The notes: generated from the sequence alone by a model not told the origin. A stretch of DNA of 64,000 bases from Flavobacteriaceae bacterium UBA3591 (GCA_002375695.1 DFMO01000003.1:327466-391465), one strand, 5' to 3'; numbered from the stretch's first letter, positions 8,991 to 18,332 are shown. Numbers and translations are program-made.

Positions 8991-10862
8991 TTAACGCCCC
9001 ATATATACTAAGAGAACGGAAATATCATTTGGAGAAACACCACTAATTCGCGAAGCTTGCGAAACCGTTGCCGGTTTAATTTTTGTCAATTTCTCTCTGG
9101 CTTCGTATGAAAGCGATTTAAGCTTAGAATAATCAAAAGAGGCTGGAATTTTTAAACCTTCCAGTCTATTCAATTTATCGGCATTATTTTTTTCTTTATT
9201 AATATAGCCTGAATATTTTACTTGAATTTCGGCTTGTTGAATCATTTCATCATCCAATGCATTTGCTTCAATAAATTCTTTCACAGATTCAATATTTTTC
9301 ATGTCCTCCATATTAACTTCGGGACGAGAGAAAAACTTAAACATTTTATCGCTTTGCTTTACCGGGCTCGAATTTCTTTTTTCGAAAATAGGATTAATCT
9401 CTTCTGGAGTAACGCTAGTCTCTTTAAAAAACTGAACAAAAGCTTCAGACTTTTTCATTTTGTTTTCCATTCGTCGCATACGGTTTTCGCTTGCCAATCC
9501 TATTTCAAAAGCTTTTGGAGTTAATCTAAAATCGGCATTATCTTGACGAAGCAAAGTTCTATACTCAGCGCGCGAGGTAAACATTCTGTACGGCTCTTCG
9601 GTACCTTTTGTAATTAAATCATCAATAAGTACCCCAATATATGCCTCATTTCGTTTTAATATAAATGGTTCTTTTTCGGCAATTTTTAAATGGGCATTTA
9701 TACCGGCCATTAATCCTTGCGATGCAGCTTCCTCATAACCGGTTGTACCATTAATCTGACCAGCAAAATAAAGCCCAGAAACCAATTTTGCCTCCAGCGT
9801 GTGCTTTAACTGCGTTGGTGGGAAATAATCGTATTCAATAGCGTATCCCGGTCTAAAAAACTTCACATTTTCAAAACCAGCAACCTGACGCAATGCCTTA
9901 AATTGAATATCTTCTGGCAGCGAAGTAGAAAATCCATTGATATAATATTCTACTGTATCCCACCCTTCGGGCTCTACAAATAACTGATGTCTTTCCTTAT
10001 CGGCAAATCGATTGATTTTATCTTCAATAGACGGACAATAACGCGGACCCAAGCTTTGAATCGCGCCATTAAACATAGGCGATCTTTCAAAACCTTCACG
10101 TAAAATATCGTGCACTTCGAGACTTGTGTGGCTCATATGACAAGAACGCTGTTTCGTTAAAACTGACGTTACTGGAGAGTATGAGAATTTTTCAGGAATA
10201 GCATCGCCAGGTTGCTCAATCATTTTAGAAAAATCTAAAGAACGGCCATCTACCCTAGGGGGCGTTCCGGTTTTCATTCTACCCGCTTCAAAACCTAGAT
10301 CAATAAGATCTTTGGTAATGCCGGTAGAAGCCTTTTCGCCTGCACGGCCGCCACCAAATTGTTTTTCACCAATATGAATCAATCCATTTAAAAACGTACC
10401 ATTAGTAAGAACAACACTCTTTGCTTTTATTGTAAGCCCTAAAGATGTACGTACACCTTTAATTTCATTATTTTGAACGATGATACCGGAAATCATTTCC
10501 TGATAAAAATCTAAATTCTTGGTGTTTTCAAGCATCAACCTCCAAGTTTCAGCAAAACGCATTCGGTCGCTTTGAACGCGAGGACTCCACATTGCCGGCC
10601 CTTTAGATTTGTTGAGCATTTTAAACTGGATAGCAGACTTATCTGATACAATTCCGCTATAACCACCCATTGCGTCAATTTCGCGTACAATTTGACCTTT
10701 TGCAATACCCCCCATGGCAGGATTACAGCTCATTTGAGCAATGTTTTGCAAATTCATGGTAACTAATAGCGTTTTAGAACCCATATTAGCAGCAGCCGCA
10801 GCAGCTTCAGAACCTGCGTGTCCGCCTCCAACTACAATAACGTCATATTCTTCTTGAAACAT
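8991..10862 (-). CDS. mnmG: tRNA uridine-5-carboxymethylaminomethyl modification enzyme MnmG (GidA)
   Basis: A 623-residue FAD enzyme. The N-terminal dinucleotide-binding motif VVGGGHAGSEAA is at about residues 10-21; further signatures are CNPAMGGIAKGQ, the PPRVDGRS region, CPSIEDK and FAGQINGTTGYEEAA. With MnmE it installs the cmnm5 group on wobble U34 of several tRNAs. The C-terminal helical domain ends in SRISGVSPNDISVLLVYM, as expected for MnmE and tRNA interaction. The gene is bracketed by two parS-like palindromes, one just upstream of its start. Confidence 0.97.
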   Translation of the reverse strand: MFQEEYDVIVVGGGHAGSEAAAAAANMGSKTLLVTMNLQNIAQMSCNPAMGGIAKGQIVREIDAMGGYSGIVSDKSAIQFKMLNKSKGPAMWSPRVQSDRMRFAETWRLMLENTKNLDFYQEMISGIIVQNNEIKGVRTSLGLTIKAKSVVLTNGTFLNGLIHIGEKQFGGGRAGEKASTGITKDLIDLGFEAGRMKTGTPPRVDGRSLDFSKMIEQPGDAIPEKFSYSPVTSVLTKQRSCHMSHTSLEVHDILREGFERSPMFNGAIQSLGPRYCPSIEDKINRFADKERHQLFVEPEGWDTVEYYINGFSTSLPEDIQFKALRQVAGFENVKFFRPGYAIEYDYFPPTQLKHTLEAKLVSGLYFAGQINGTTGYEEAASQGLMAGINAHLKIAEKEPFILKRNEAYIGVLIDDLITKGTEEPYRMFTSRAEYRTLLRQDNADFRLTPKAFEIGLASENRMRRMENKMKKSEAFVQFFKETSVTPEEINPIFEKRNSSPVKQSDKMFKFFSRPEVNMEDMKNIESVKEFIEANALDDEMIQQAEIQVKYSGYINKEKNNADKLNRLEGLKIPASFDYSKLKSLSYEAREKLTKIKPATVSQASRISGVSPNDISVLLVYMGR

Positions 10863-10875
10863 AAATTATCTGGAT

Positions 10876-10891
10876 TGTTCCACGTGGAACA
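10876..10891. other. parS-like centromere site 2 (perfect palindrome)
   Basis: TGTTCCACGTGGAACA is a perfect 16-bp palindrome that differs from the parS consensus at one position (G for A in the right arm). It lies 13 bp upstream of the mnmG ATG. It is the better dyad of the two sites and shares the left arm TGTTCCACGTG with site 1. Confidence 0.72.
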
Positions 10892-10963
10892 TTTGTAATA
10901 AGATTAATTTTTTTGGGGGTGCAAAAGTACAATAAATATCTTAAAGTTAAAGATTTAAGTTTT

Positions 10964-11392
10964 TCAATCCACAGTGAATAATTCGTCCAAAATATTAAGC
11001 GCTTCATCTTCCTTTTTACGCATTAAATTTGCTTCTTCTTCACTCTTATCTTTATAGCCGCAAAAGTGAAGAATACCGTGAATAATAACACGGTGAAGTT
11101 CATTACTAAAACTTACATTAAAATCGTTGGCATTGTCCTTTACACGGTCTGTAGAAATAAAAATTTCACCATTAATTTCTTTCCCCATTCTATAATCGAA
11201 ACTAATAATATCGGTTAGGGTGTCATGGTTTAAAAACTCAACGTTTAATTTGTGTAAATACTCATCGTTACAAAATATAAAATGAATCTCACCAAGCTCG
11301 TATCCTTCGTTTAGAATTGTTTGCTCAATCCACTTTTTTATTGTTGAAGCGTTGCTTAAACTGAAATCGTTTTCAGAATTAAATTCAATCAT
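10964..11392 (-). CDS. ybeY: Endoribonuclease YbeY (16S rRNA maturation)
   Basis: A 142-residue UPF0054 protein with the core LNHDTLTDIISFDY and the metal-binding stretch HGILHFCGYKD at residues 105-115. In most bacteria the motif is HGxLHLxGYDH; here the third ligand position is D115 instead of His, a pattern I associate with Bacteroidetes homologues. YbeY acts in 16S rRNA 3'-end maturation and ribosome quality control. Its start overlaps the end of the DUF4175 gene by 8 bp, so translation is probably coupled. Confidence 0.94.
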   Translation of the reverse strand: MIEFNSENDFSLSNASTIKKWIEQTILNEGYELGEIHFIFCNDEYLHKLNVEFLNHDTLTDIISFDYRMGKEINGEIFISTDRVKDNANDFNVSFSNELHRVIIHGILHFCGYKDKSEEEANLMRKKEDEALNILDELFTVD

Positions 11393-14300
11393 CGGTTGTA
11401 TTAAAATATTCTTGTACTTTGTGTTTGTAATTTTGTCGTAAAGGTAGCGCCTCTCTATTTAAAATTTCGGTACTATTAAAGTATTTCTTTATAGCTTCGG
11501 GAGAAAGCGTTTGAGTATTCCTAAAAGACTTTCTATTAGTTTCAGATTCTCTTTTATTTTCTTTACCCTGTTCTAATTCGGCCTCATCCAATTTAAGCAA
11601 TTGATGTTTTAAATTTAACATCTGGTTTAGGGTATTTCTATTAAAACCTTTATCCAATAACTGCCGCTCAATGCCTTCCATCATTTTAAGCAAATTTCTA
11701 GCATTACCATCCATTCCATCTTTAAGTAGTCTATCTTGTAACTGCTGCCGAAGATTTTGTTGCTGCTTGTAAATTTCATAAAGTTCGCCGCTTAGTTCTT
11801 CATTTTGACCAAATCCATTCTCACCTTTCCCAGGTTTTTCACCATTCCCATCATTACCATCATTTCCATTTTCACCATTTCCATCGCCGCTACCGTCACC
11901 GTCTCCGTCGCCTTCGCCTTGACCTTCTCCTTTCCCTTTTGAGCCTTGTTCACCCTTTTCAATTCCCTCTTTCATTTTTTCACTCAAACTTTCTTGTTGC
12001 TGAATAATATCAGGCAGTTGAAAACCTTCGCCGCTACCCGAACCTGGGCTAGGCATACCTTGCCCCGAACCAGAACCCATAGACATTGACAATTGCATTT
12101 GCATATTACCAAGAATATCACTCAACAAAACAGCCAAATCATTAGCATTTTTAATTGTATATTGCTGATTACCAACCCCTTGTCGTTTTTGATTTTCGGC
12201 CAAACGCTCGAGTGACTTATCAATATTATATTGTATTTCGGTAAGCGATTTATTAATATTGTTGCCCAACAAAGGTTGACGAAGCGACAACGCAAACAAG
12301 CTATCGTCAATGTGTTCAAAATTAATTTTTAGGTCGTTTTGAACATTTAATTTCTTTCCATAAATAGGGTTGCCGTACTGTATATCTGAAAACGTCTTCA
12401 TTAAATCCTCTTGTCTAAACGAGAAGATTACTAAGTTATCTACAATTTGACGTAACATTTTTACATCTTCATCTATGGTTTCCATTTGGCCAGACTTCAT
12501 TTGCATTTGCATGGCCTTCCCCATTTGCTTCATTTTTTCACCTGCTTTTTTTTGGTTTTCTCCAGCCTCACTAGGTTTTTGGTTTTCTAACTTTTCGGTT
12601 GCTTTTTGCTGTTCTTCATCAACTTTCTTTTCAGCAGCTTTATCCTTTGGAATGTCTAAAGGCTTTTTTAAATCTTCATTTTCCTTTTGTAAATTGTCCA
12701 TTTGATCTTTAAACTCATCAAATTTTTCGTTGAGCTCTTCTTGCGCTTCTTTGGTGTTTTCTTCTTCAGATTTTTTTGATAACTCCTCTTGCTCTTCTCC
12801 AAGTTGATATAATTCTTCAGCTAATTTTTCGGCCTTTTTTTCAACGTAATAACGCTTAGTTAACTCAAGAAGTTGATCTAAATTTTTAGATTGATTCTTA
12901 TTCTGTTTTGACAGGTTTTCAAGTTTTTCGGTTAATTCTTCCTTTTGGATTTTTTCCATTAACTTTTCTAACTCATCTAAAAGTTCTTCGTTTTCTTGCA
13001 GCTGTTTTTCGTTTTCGTTTAAACGTTTTTCTAACTCTTCTTTAAATAAATCTTTATCCTGATTTTCGGGTTGAAAATTCTCTAATTCTTCTTTTAATTC
13101 TTTAGAGAAATTCTGCATCATCTGTTCTTGCTGCTTCTGTCGTTTTATAAAGTTTTCTAACTTCTTTTTATCGTTGTAATTGAGTTCCTTTTTCTCTTTT
13201 TGCGTGCGCGATAACTCTTGTAAGGTTTGCTCCTGCTCTTTAAATTCTTCTAACGATTTATCCAAACCTTGTATCGCGTTTTTCTGCTTTAACAATTGCT
13301 CATCTTCTAACTCTGAAGCTGTGAGTTTTCTAAATGAAAAAATTGGCGATTTTGCCGATTTATAATTGTGAATTACATCGTTGTCATAAACCTCAAAATA
13401 ATACTCATAGGCTACCCCTTCTTCCAAAGCGAGATTACCCGGAAAACTATATGTAAACTGATCAAAATTGGTCTTGTTAACGGGAATGGCTTCAATTTGA
13501 GCGCTTTTCTTGTCGTCTTCGGGATAAAACACCAACTGTAGTTTTGTAAGCCCGTAATCGTCTGATATTTGCCCGAGAAAAAATACTCGCTCAATAGCAG
13601 TGCTATCTTGTTTTGACTGAACCGAAATTTCGGGAAATTGATCTTTTACAACATTTAAAGTAAATGCCAGGTTTTCATAATCTTTTAAATCCTTATTAGA
13701 TGTAGTTAGCGCATAATTTAGATTATTAAAAATGCGCTTTTGAAAATTGTATTTAACACCTTCGGCAGTAAAATTATAGGTAGTATCTGCCGTTTTTATA
13801 GCAACTCTATTTGTGTTTTTAGTTAAAACCCTCCACTCCACTTGGGTGCCTTCTGGAATTGAAGCGCTACCGCTACTTTTTAATATTTCATCCTTTTTAC
13901 CGGTATGGGAAGGATAGTTCAAAAACATTTCAAAATTTAACAAAGCCGGTGTTTGAACCACACTTAAAAGATAGTCCGGAGATTGAACTTTGTTTGCGGC
14001 AAGTTTAAATGTAAATGACTCTAAAGGTTGCTGAAAAGTATATTCAAACAAACCAAGCCCCACTTGCTGCATATAATAAGTTTGCCCGTTGTAAGTAATA
14101 CTCGCATTTTCAGGAATAACGTTTCCTTGCGTTTTAATTTTTAAAGTGAAGGGTTTGTTTTCAATCGCGGTTAAAGCATCTTTATCAATGATAAAATTGA
14201 AAGGCGCTGGTGGTGTAAACGCCGTGTCGTAATGAATTACGCGTTTGTAGCTACTCGAAAAAACATCTATCCCACCCAAGGTAAAAAACATTAAAAAAAC

Positions 14301-14783
14301 TAATACGGGTATGGCCGCATATTTTAAATATTTAGTGTTTTTCTTAAAATTAATTGCACGTGAAAAAGGAATGGGTTGTAATTCGGCAGCTTTTTGATCG
14401 ATACTCGCAGCAAGTAATTCACTTTCGCCGCCGTGCTGTTTTAGTTGAAGAACATTTAATAGCTTATCACTTACCTGCGGAAAATGATTTCCAATAATTT
14501 TTGACGCTTGATTGTAATCAATTCCTTGTTGTAATTTAAACAGCTTTGCAATCGGGAAAACTATAAATCTTATAAAAAGCCCTATTTCAACAATAATGAA
14601 TGCCCAAAACAAAACCAGCCTTCCAAAGGGATTAAGCCATAGAAAATACTCAATAAGCAAGGTGAGCAAAAAATACAACACCCCAATAGAAAAGAAAAGG
14701 ATGGCACCTTTTATAAGTTCATTGGTGTAATATTTTTTAGTAAATCCTTCCAGTTTGTGCTGGATGATGTTAAAACTGCTCAT
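11385..14783 (-). CDS. DUF4175 family large membrane protein
   Basis: A 1132-residue protein counted from the ATG at 14783; an in-frame GTG five codons upstream (14798) overlaps the preceding small ORF and is less likely. The N-terminus has two membrane segments (about residues 25-75), a third near 145-170, then a large region that is probably extracytoplasmic. Residues about 480-780 are extremely rich in E, K, Q and L and predicted coiled coil; this is followed by a Met/Gln/Ser/Gly-rich part and a Gly-Asp-Asn-rich low-complexity segment (about 955-1005). Function unknown. Its end overlaps ybeY by 8 bp. Confidence 0.88.
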   Translation of the reverse strand: MSSFNIIQHKLEGFTKKYYTNELIKGAILFFSIGVLYFLLTLLIEYFLWLNPFGRLVLFWAFIIVEIGLFIRFIVFPIAKLFKLQQGIDYNQASKIIGNHFPQVSDKLLNVLQLKQHGGESELLAASIDQKAAELQPIPFSRAINFKKNTKYLKYAAIPVLVFLMFFTLGGIDVFSSSYKRVIHYDTAFTPPAPFNFIIDKDALTAIENKPFTLKIKTQGNVIPENASITYNGQTYYMQQVGLGLFEYTFQQPLESFTFKLAANKVQSPDYLLSVVQTPALLNFEMFLNYPSHTGKKDEILKSSGSASIPEGTQVEWRVLTKNTNRVAIKTADTTYNFTAEGVKYNFQKRIFNNLNYALTTSNKDLKDYENLAFTLNVVKDQFPEISVQSKQDSTAIERVFFLGQISDDYGLTKLQLVFYPEDDKKSAQIEAIPVNKTNFDQFTYSFPGNLALEEGVAYEYYFEVYDNDVIHNYKSAKSPIFSFRKLTASELEDEQLLKQKNAIQGLDKSLEEFKEQEQTLQELSRTQKEKKELNYNDKKKLENFIKRQKQQEQMMQNFSKELKEELENFQPENQDKDLFKEELEKRLNENEKQLQENEELLDELEKLMEKIQKEELTEKLENLSKQNKNQSKNLDQLLELTKRYYVEKKAEKLAEELYQLGEEQEELSKKSEEENTKEAQEELNEKFDEFKDQMDNLQKENEDLKKPLDIPKDKAAEKKVDEEQQKATEKLENQKPSEAGENQKKAGEKMKQMGKAMQMQMKSGQMETIDEDVKMLRQIVDNLVIFSFRQEDLMKTFSDIQYGNPIYGKKLNVQNDLKINFEHIDDSLFALSLRQPLLGNNINKSLTEIQYNIDKSLERLAENQKRQGVGNQQYTIKNANDLAVLLSDILGNMQMQLSMSMGSGSGQGMPSPGSGSGEGFQLPDIIQQQESLSEKMKEGIEKGEQGSKGKGEGQGEGDGDGDGSGDGNGENGNDGNDGNGEKPGKGENGFGQNEELSGELYEIYKQQQNLRQQLQDRLLKDGMDGNARNLLKMMEGIERQLLDKGFNRNTLNQMLNLKHQLLKLDEAELEQGKENKRESETNRKSFRNTQTLSPEAIKKYFNSTEILNREALPLRQNYKHKVQEYFNTTDD

Positions 14784-14794
14784 AAATTTCTGCT

Positions 14795-14968
14795 TCACTT
14801 GGCATCGTACCCTTCGTATTTTTCAGGATTTTTAAAGAAAAAAGGGCATTTGCCACAACGTTTGAAAAAGCTAAAAATACAATAATATTCGCTTTCTTCG
14901 ACACCACAAAAATCTCTCCAAAAAAAGAATACTCCCTTAGTTGCAATTACTTTAAAAACACCTATCAT
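14795..14968 (-). CDS. Small four-cysteine protein upstream of the DUF4175 gene
   Basis: A 57-codon reading frame from ATG at 14968 to TGA at 14795, ending 11 bp before the DUF4175 ATG and in the same direction. It encodes an aromatic-rich protein with cysteines at 21, 30, 38 and 41 (C-x8-C-x7-C-x2-C; the last pair in RCGKCPFF), suggesting a metal-binding or membrane-associated knuckle. I do not recognise the family with certainty. The tidy position between a promoter region and the DUF4175 ORF, and the Cys pattern, favour a real gene. Confidence 0.55.
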   Translation of the reverse strand: MIGVFKVIATKGVFFFWRDFCGVEESEYYCIFSFFKRCGKCPFFFKNPEKYEGYDAK

Positions 14969-14973
14969 AATTG

Positions 14974-14981
14974 TACCTTTG
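14974..14981 (+). promoter_or_regulatory. -7 promoter element upstream of gltX
   Basis: TACCTTTG matches TAnnTTTG exactly and lies 46 bp before the gltX ATG, in the 59-bp gap between gltX and the divergent small Cys ORF. No TTG was found at the normal -33 distance. Confidence 0.45.
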
Positions 14982-15027
14982 TAAAAAGTTTAAACCATTA
15001 ATAATTCCACACTCGGAAATTTAAGTT

Positions 15028-16545
15028 ATGTCTCAAAAAGTTAGGGTGCGATTTGCACCAAGTCCAACCGGTCCTTTACATATTGGCGGTGTACGTACCG
15101 CATTGTTTAACTATTTATTCGCCAAAAAAAATAACGGCGACTTTCTACTTCGTATAGAAGATACAGATCAAAATAGATATGTTGAAGGAGCTGAAGATTA
15201 TATTATTGAGGCTTTAAATTGGTTAAATATACCGTACGACGAAGGACCAGCAAAAGAAGGCGACTGTGGCCCGTACAGACAAAGTGAAAGAAAAGCTTTA
15301 TATAAACAATACGCCGATGCTTTAATTGAATCTGGCAATGCGTATTACGCTTTTGATACTGCCGAAGCATTAGACAATCACAGAAAAGATCACGAAGCAA
15401 AGGGAAAAACTTTTATTTACAATTGGCACAATAGATTAAAACTGAATAATTCGCTAACACTATCAAACGAAGAGACAAAGGCAAAAATTGAAAATGGCGA
15501 ACCTTACGTTATACGGTTTAAGTCGCCAGAAAATGAAACGCTCTATTTAAACGATATAGTTAGAGGAAGTATACAAGTAGATTCCAATATTTTGGATGAT
15601 AAAGTCTTATTTAAGAGCGATGGCATGCCTACTTACCATTTAGCCAATATTGTAGACGATCATTTAATGAAGATTACCCATGTAATTCGCGGTGAAGAAT
15701 GGTTACCTTCCCTTGCATTACACGTGCTTTTATACAAAGCTTTTAACTGGCAAGCGCCACAATTTGCCCATTTACCGTTAATATTAAAACCCACGGGCAA
15801 CGGAAAATTGAGTAAGCGCGATGGCGATAAAATGGGCTTCCCGGTATTTCCACTTGAATGGGAAACTGAAAGTGGCGATGTATTTTCGGGCTATCGAGAA
15901 GATGGTTATTTACCCGAAGCTGTTGTAAATATGTTAGCATTTTTAGGATGGAATCCCGGTACCGAACAAGAAATTTTCAGTTTAAATGAACTTATTGAAG
16001 CTTTTGAATTAGGCCGAGTAAACAAAGCTGGAGCAAAATTTGATCCCGAAAAAACAAAATGGTTTCAAAATCAGTATTTACAACGTATTGATAATGCCCA
16101 ATTAGCATCAAAATTTAAAGCATTTTTAGACGATAAAAATGTTGAAACCTCGCTTAATTTAGAGCCTGTAGTTGCTCTTTTAAAAGAACGCGCAACCTTT
16201 GTTAGCGACCTTTGGGAACAAGGGAGTTTCTTTTTTGAGCGCCCAGCAACCTACGATTCAAAAGCCGAAAACAAAGCATTTAAACCCGAAACACCCGAAT
16301 TGTTGCAGGTAGTTATTTCAAAACTAAAAAATGCTGAAACATTTACTGCCGAAAATCTTTCAACTGAAGTTAAAGGGTGGATAACTTCAGAAAAAATAGG
16401 CTTTGGAAAAGTAATGATGCCGCTTAGATTAGCGCTTGTTGGCGAAATGAAAGGTCCCGAAGTTTTTGATATTCTCGAAATTTTAGGAAGAGAAGAAAGT
16501 ATTTTACGTATTGAAAACGCCGTAGCTTATATTAATCAAAAATAA
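15028..16545 (+). CDS. gltX: Glutamate--tRNA ligase
   Basis: A 505-residue class I aminoacyl-tRNA synthetase. The HIGH-type motif is PTGPLHIGGVRTALFNYL (about residues 13-30), and the KMSKS-type motif is KLSKRDG at about 261-267. These place ATP for formation of glutamyl-adenylate, which is then transferred to tRNA-Glu. The anticodon-binding helical domain follows. Length is normal. Its stop overlaps the convergent barrel gene by 10 bp. Confidence 0.97.
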   Translation: MSQKVRVRFAPSPTGPLHIGGVRTALFNYLFAKKNNGDFLLRIEDTDQNRYVEGAEDYIIEALNWLNIPYDEGPAKEGDCGPYRQSERKALYKQYADALIESGNAYYAFDTAEALDNHRKDHEAKGKTFIYNWHNRLKLNNSLTLSNEETKAKIENGEPYVIRFKSPENETLYLNDIVRGSIQVDSNILDDKVLFKSDGMPTYHLANIVDDHLMKITHVIRGEEWLPSLALHVLLYKAFNWQAPQFAHLPLILKPTGNGKLSKRDGDKMGFPVFPLEWETESGDVFSGYREDGYLPEAVVNMLAFLGWNPGTEQEIFSLNELIEAFELGRVNKAGAKFDPEKTKWFQNQYLQRIDNAQLASKFKAFLDDKNVETSLNLEPVVALLKERATFVSDLWEQGSFFFERPATYDSKAENKAFKPETPELLQVVISKLKNAETFTAENLSTEVKGWITSEKIGFGKVMMPLRLALVGEMKGPEVFDILEILGREESILRIENAVAYINQK

Positions 16546-17192
16546 ACAGTACCGCTTAAAATTAAGGTGGCACTATTGCCATTAAAAGAGCTATTTTCAA
16601 CCTTTCCATTTAAAGGTTTTAGCATATTAGTTACTCCATATTGGTATTGAGCACTTAGTCTAAAGTGTTCAATACCACTTGTAATTCCTACTGCAATCAA
16701 AGCATTAAATTTAGCTATTTCTTCAATTTCTTTGGCAGTTAAAGTGTGGTAATCCCTAATAATATAATCTTCAAATTTGCTATTGTTTAAAGCCATTTTC
16801 CCATTAAACCTAAGTATAGGCCCAAATTCTATGCTTAAATGTTTATTGATTAGATTATAACTTCCAAGCAAGCTTAAGTTTGCGCTTTGTATTGTGTACT
16901 CAATATATTGCGTGTTTAAACCCGCTAACTCACTTGCGTGCACCGCAATCTTGTCATTTTGAAAGTGCAGACCGTAAATTAAATCGAAATCATTTCTAAA
17001 AGCACCACGCGTTGTAAATCCTACTCCAAAACCCACACCCTGCTGGGTAGCTAAATCGCTAGTGTTAATATTAAAAAAGCTTATTGCGCCTTGAATACCC
17101 AATAAATTGTAACCATTATAATTGTGTTGCGCAATTGTTTGTTGAATTGAAACAATAAAAAGTGTAGCAAATAACCATTTTGGTAGACTCAT
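16536..17192 (-). CDS. Putative outer-membrane beta-barrel protein (PorT/OmpW-like)
   Basis: A 218-residue protein with a signal peptide (residues 1-21, cleavage after TIAQ) and a body of alternating hydrophobic residues ending in an aromatic (LILSGTVYF), as in small outer-membrane barrels. A PorT/OMP_b-brl family assignment is inferred from these features rather than a specific motif. Function unknown. It is convergent with gltX, overlapping by 10 bp. Confidence 0.7.
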   Translation of the reverse strand: MSLPKWLFATLFIVSIQQTIAQHNYNGYNLLGIQGAISFFNINTSDLATQQGVGFGVGFTTRGAFRNDFDLIYGLHFQNDKIAVHASELAGLNTQYIEYTIQSANLSLLGSYNLINKHLSIEFGPILRFNGKMALNNSKFEDYIIRDYHTLTAKEIEEIAKFNALIAVGITSGIEHFRLSAQYQYGVTNMLKPLNGKVENSSFNGNSATLILSGTVYF

Positions 17193-17269
17193 AGATGCGG
17201 GGGTTAATTTGGGCGTGAAAATACCTTTAATTTCGTATCTTCAAAAATGTTAAACTTAATTATTAAAAA

Positions 17270-18280
17270 ATGGGAGGATTTATTTTAATACCAGTACTAA
17301 TCGTTGGATTATTGCTATTATTTGCTAGTTTCTTTATTGTAAAACAACAAACGGCCGCTATTATTGAACGATTTGGGAAATTTAAAAGCATTCGGAATTC
17401 AGGTTTGCAATTAAAAATTCCTGTAATAGACAAAATTGCCGGGCGAATTAATCTTAAAATTCAACAATTAGATGTAATTGTTGAAACAAAAACTAAAGAT
17501 GACGTTTTTGTACGATTAAAAATTTCGGTGCAATTTCAAGTTTTAGATCAAAAAGTATACGATGCGTTTTATAAATTAGAAAATTCGCACGATCAAATTA
17601 CCTCGTACGTATTTGACGTAGTTCGTGCCGAAGTTCCAAAAATGAAGCTCGACGATGTGTTTGAAAGAAAAGACGATGTTGCCATTGCGGTAAAAGCCGA
17701 ATTAAATGACGCTATGAGTACTTATGGTTATGATATAATTAAAACTTTGGTGACAGATATTGACCCCGATATTCAAGTGAAAGCAGCAATGAATAGAATT
17801 AATGCTTCCGAACGCGAAAAAGTGGCAGCCGAATTTGAAGCCGAAGCCGAACGTATTAAAATTGTTGCAAAGGCCCGTGCCGAAGCCGAAAGTAAACGAT
17901 TACAAGGACAAGGTATTGCAGATCAACGAAGGGAAATAGCACGCGGATTAGAAGAAAGTGTTGAAGTTTTAAACAACGTTGGTATAAATTCGCAAGAGGC
18001 CTCGGCGTTAATTGTTGTAACCCAACATTATGATACTTTGCAATCTATTGGAGAAGAAACAAATACCAACTTAATTTTAATGCCCAATTCGCCACAAGCG
18101 GGTAGTGAGATGTTAAATAATATGATCGCTTCCTTTGTTGCTAGCAATCAAATTGGTGAAGAAATGAAAAAGAAAAACCTCGAAAATAATATTACTAATA
18201 AAAGAAAACCAAAAAGAGACATACAAATTACTCCCGAAAACAACGGAGAAAATGATAAAAATCAAGAGGAAAATTCATAG
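17270..18280 (+). CDS. SPFH/band 7 family membrane protein (stomatin-like)
   Basis: A 336-residue protein with one N-terminal membrane segment (residues 3-25), then a band 7 domain (IIERFGKFKSIRNSGLQLKIPVIDKI ... LDVIVETKTKDDVFV, split here by family-typical strands) and a long Ala/Glu/Arg-rich coiled coil (AEFEAEAERIKIVAKARAEA). Such proteins form oligomeric scaffolds that organise membrane microdomains and help proteases or transporters. The charged C-terminal tail is low complexity. No NfeD partner is adjacent. A terminator follows directly. Confidence 0.93.
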   Translation: MGGFILIPVLIVGLLLLFASFFIVKQQTAAIIERFGKFKSIRNSGLQLKIPVIDKIAGRINLKIQQLDVIVETKTKDDVFVRLKISVQFQVLDQKVYDAFYKLENSHDQITSYVFDVVRAEVPKMKLDDVFERKDDVAIAVKAELNDAMSTYGYDIIKTLVTDIDPDIQVKAAMNRINASEREKVAAEFEAEAERIKIVAKARAEAESKRLQGQGIADQRREIARGLEESVEVLNNVGINSQEASALIVVTQHYDTLQSIGEETNTNLILMPNSPQAGSEMLNNMIASFVASNQIGEEMKKKNLENNITNKRKPKRDIQITPENNGENDKNQEENS

Positions 18281-18298
18281 ATTAAATTACATAAAACA

Positions 18299-18332
18299 AA
18301 AACGCTCATCAAATTTTGATGAGCGTTTTTTT
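18299..18332. terminator. Intrinsic terminator after the SPFH gene
   Basis: AAAACGCTCATCAAA and TTTGATGAGCGTTTT form a perfect hairpin with a T run on the plus strand and an A run on the other side, so it can also end the convergent YtxH operon. Confidence 0.88.

Noticed and set aside
11820..11940. Repetitive segment in the DUF4175 gene that could be taken for a tandem or CRISPR-like repeat
   Set aside because: It is degenerate Gly-Asp-Asn codon repetition without fixed unit length or spacers.
14352..14367. A third CACGTG site resembling parS (AATTGCACGTGAAAAA)
   Set aside because: Only 13 of 16 positions fit and it lies inside the DUF4175 coding sequence, so it is too weak to call.
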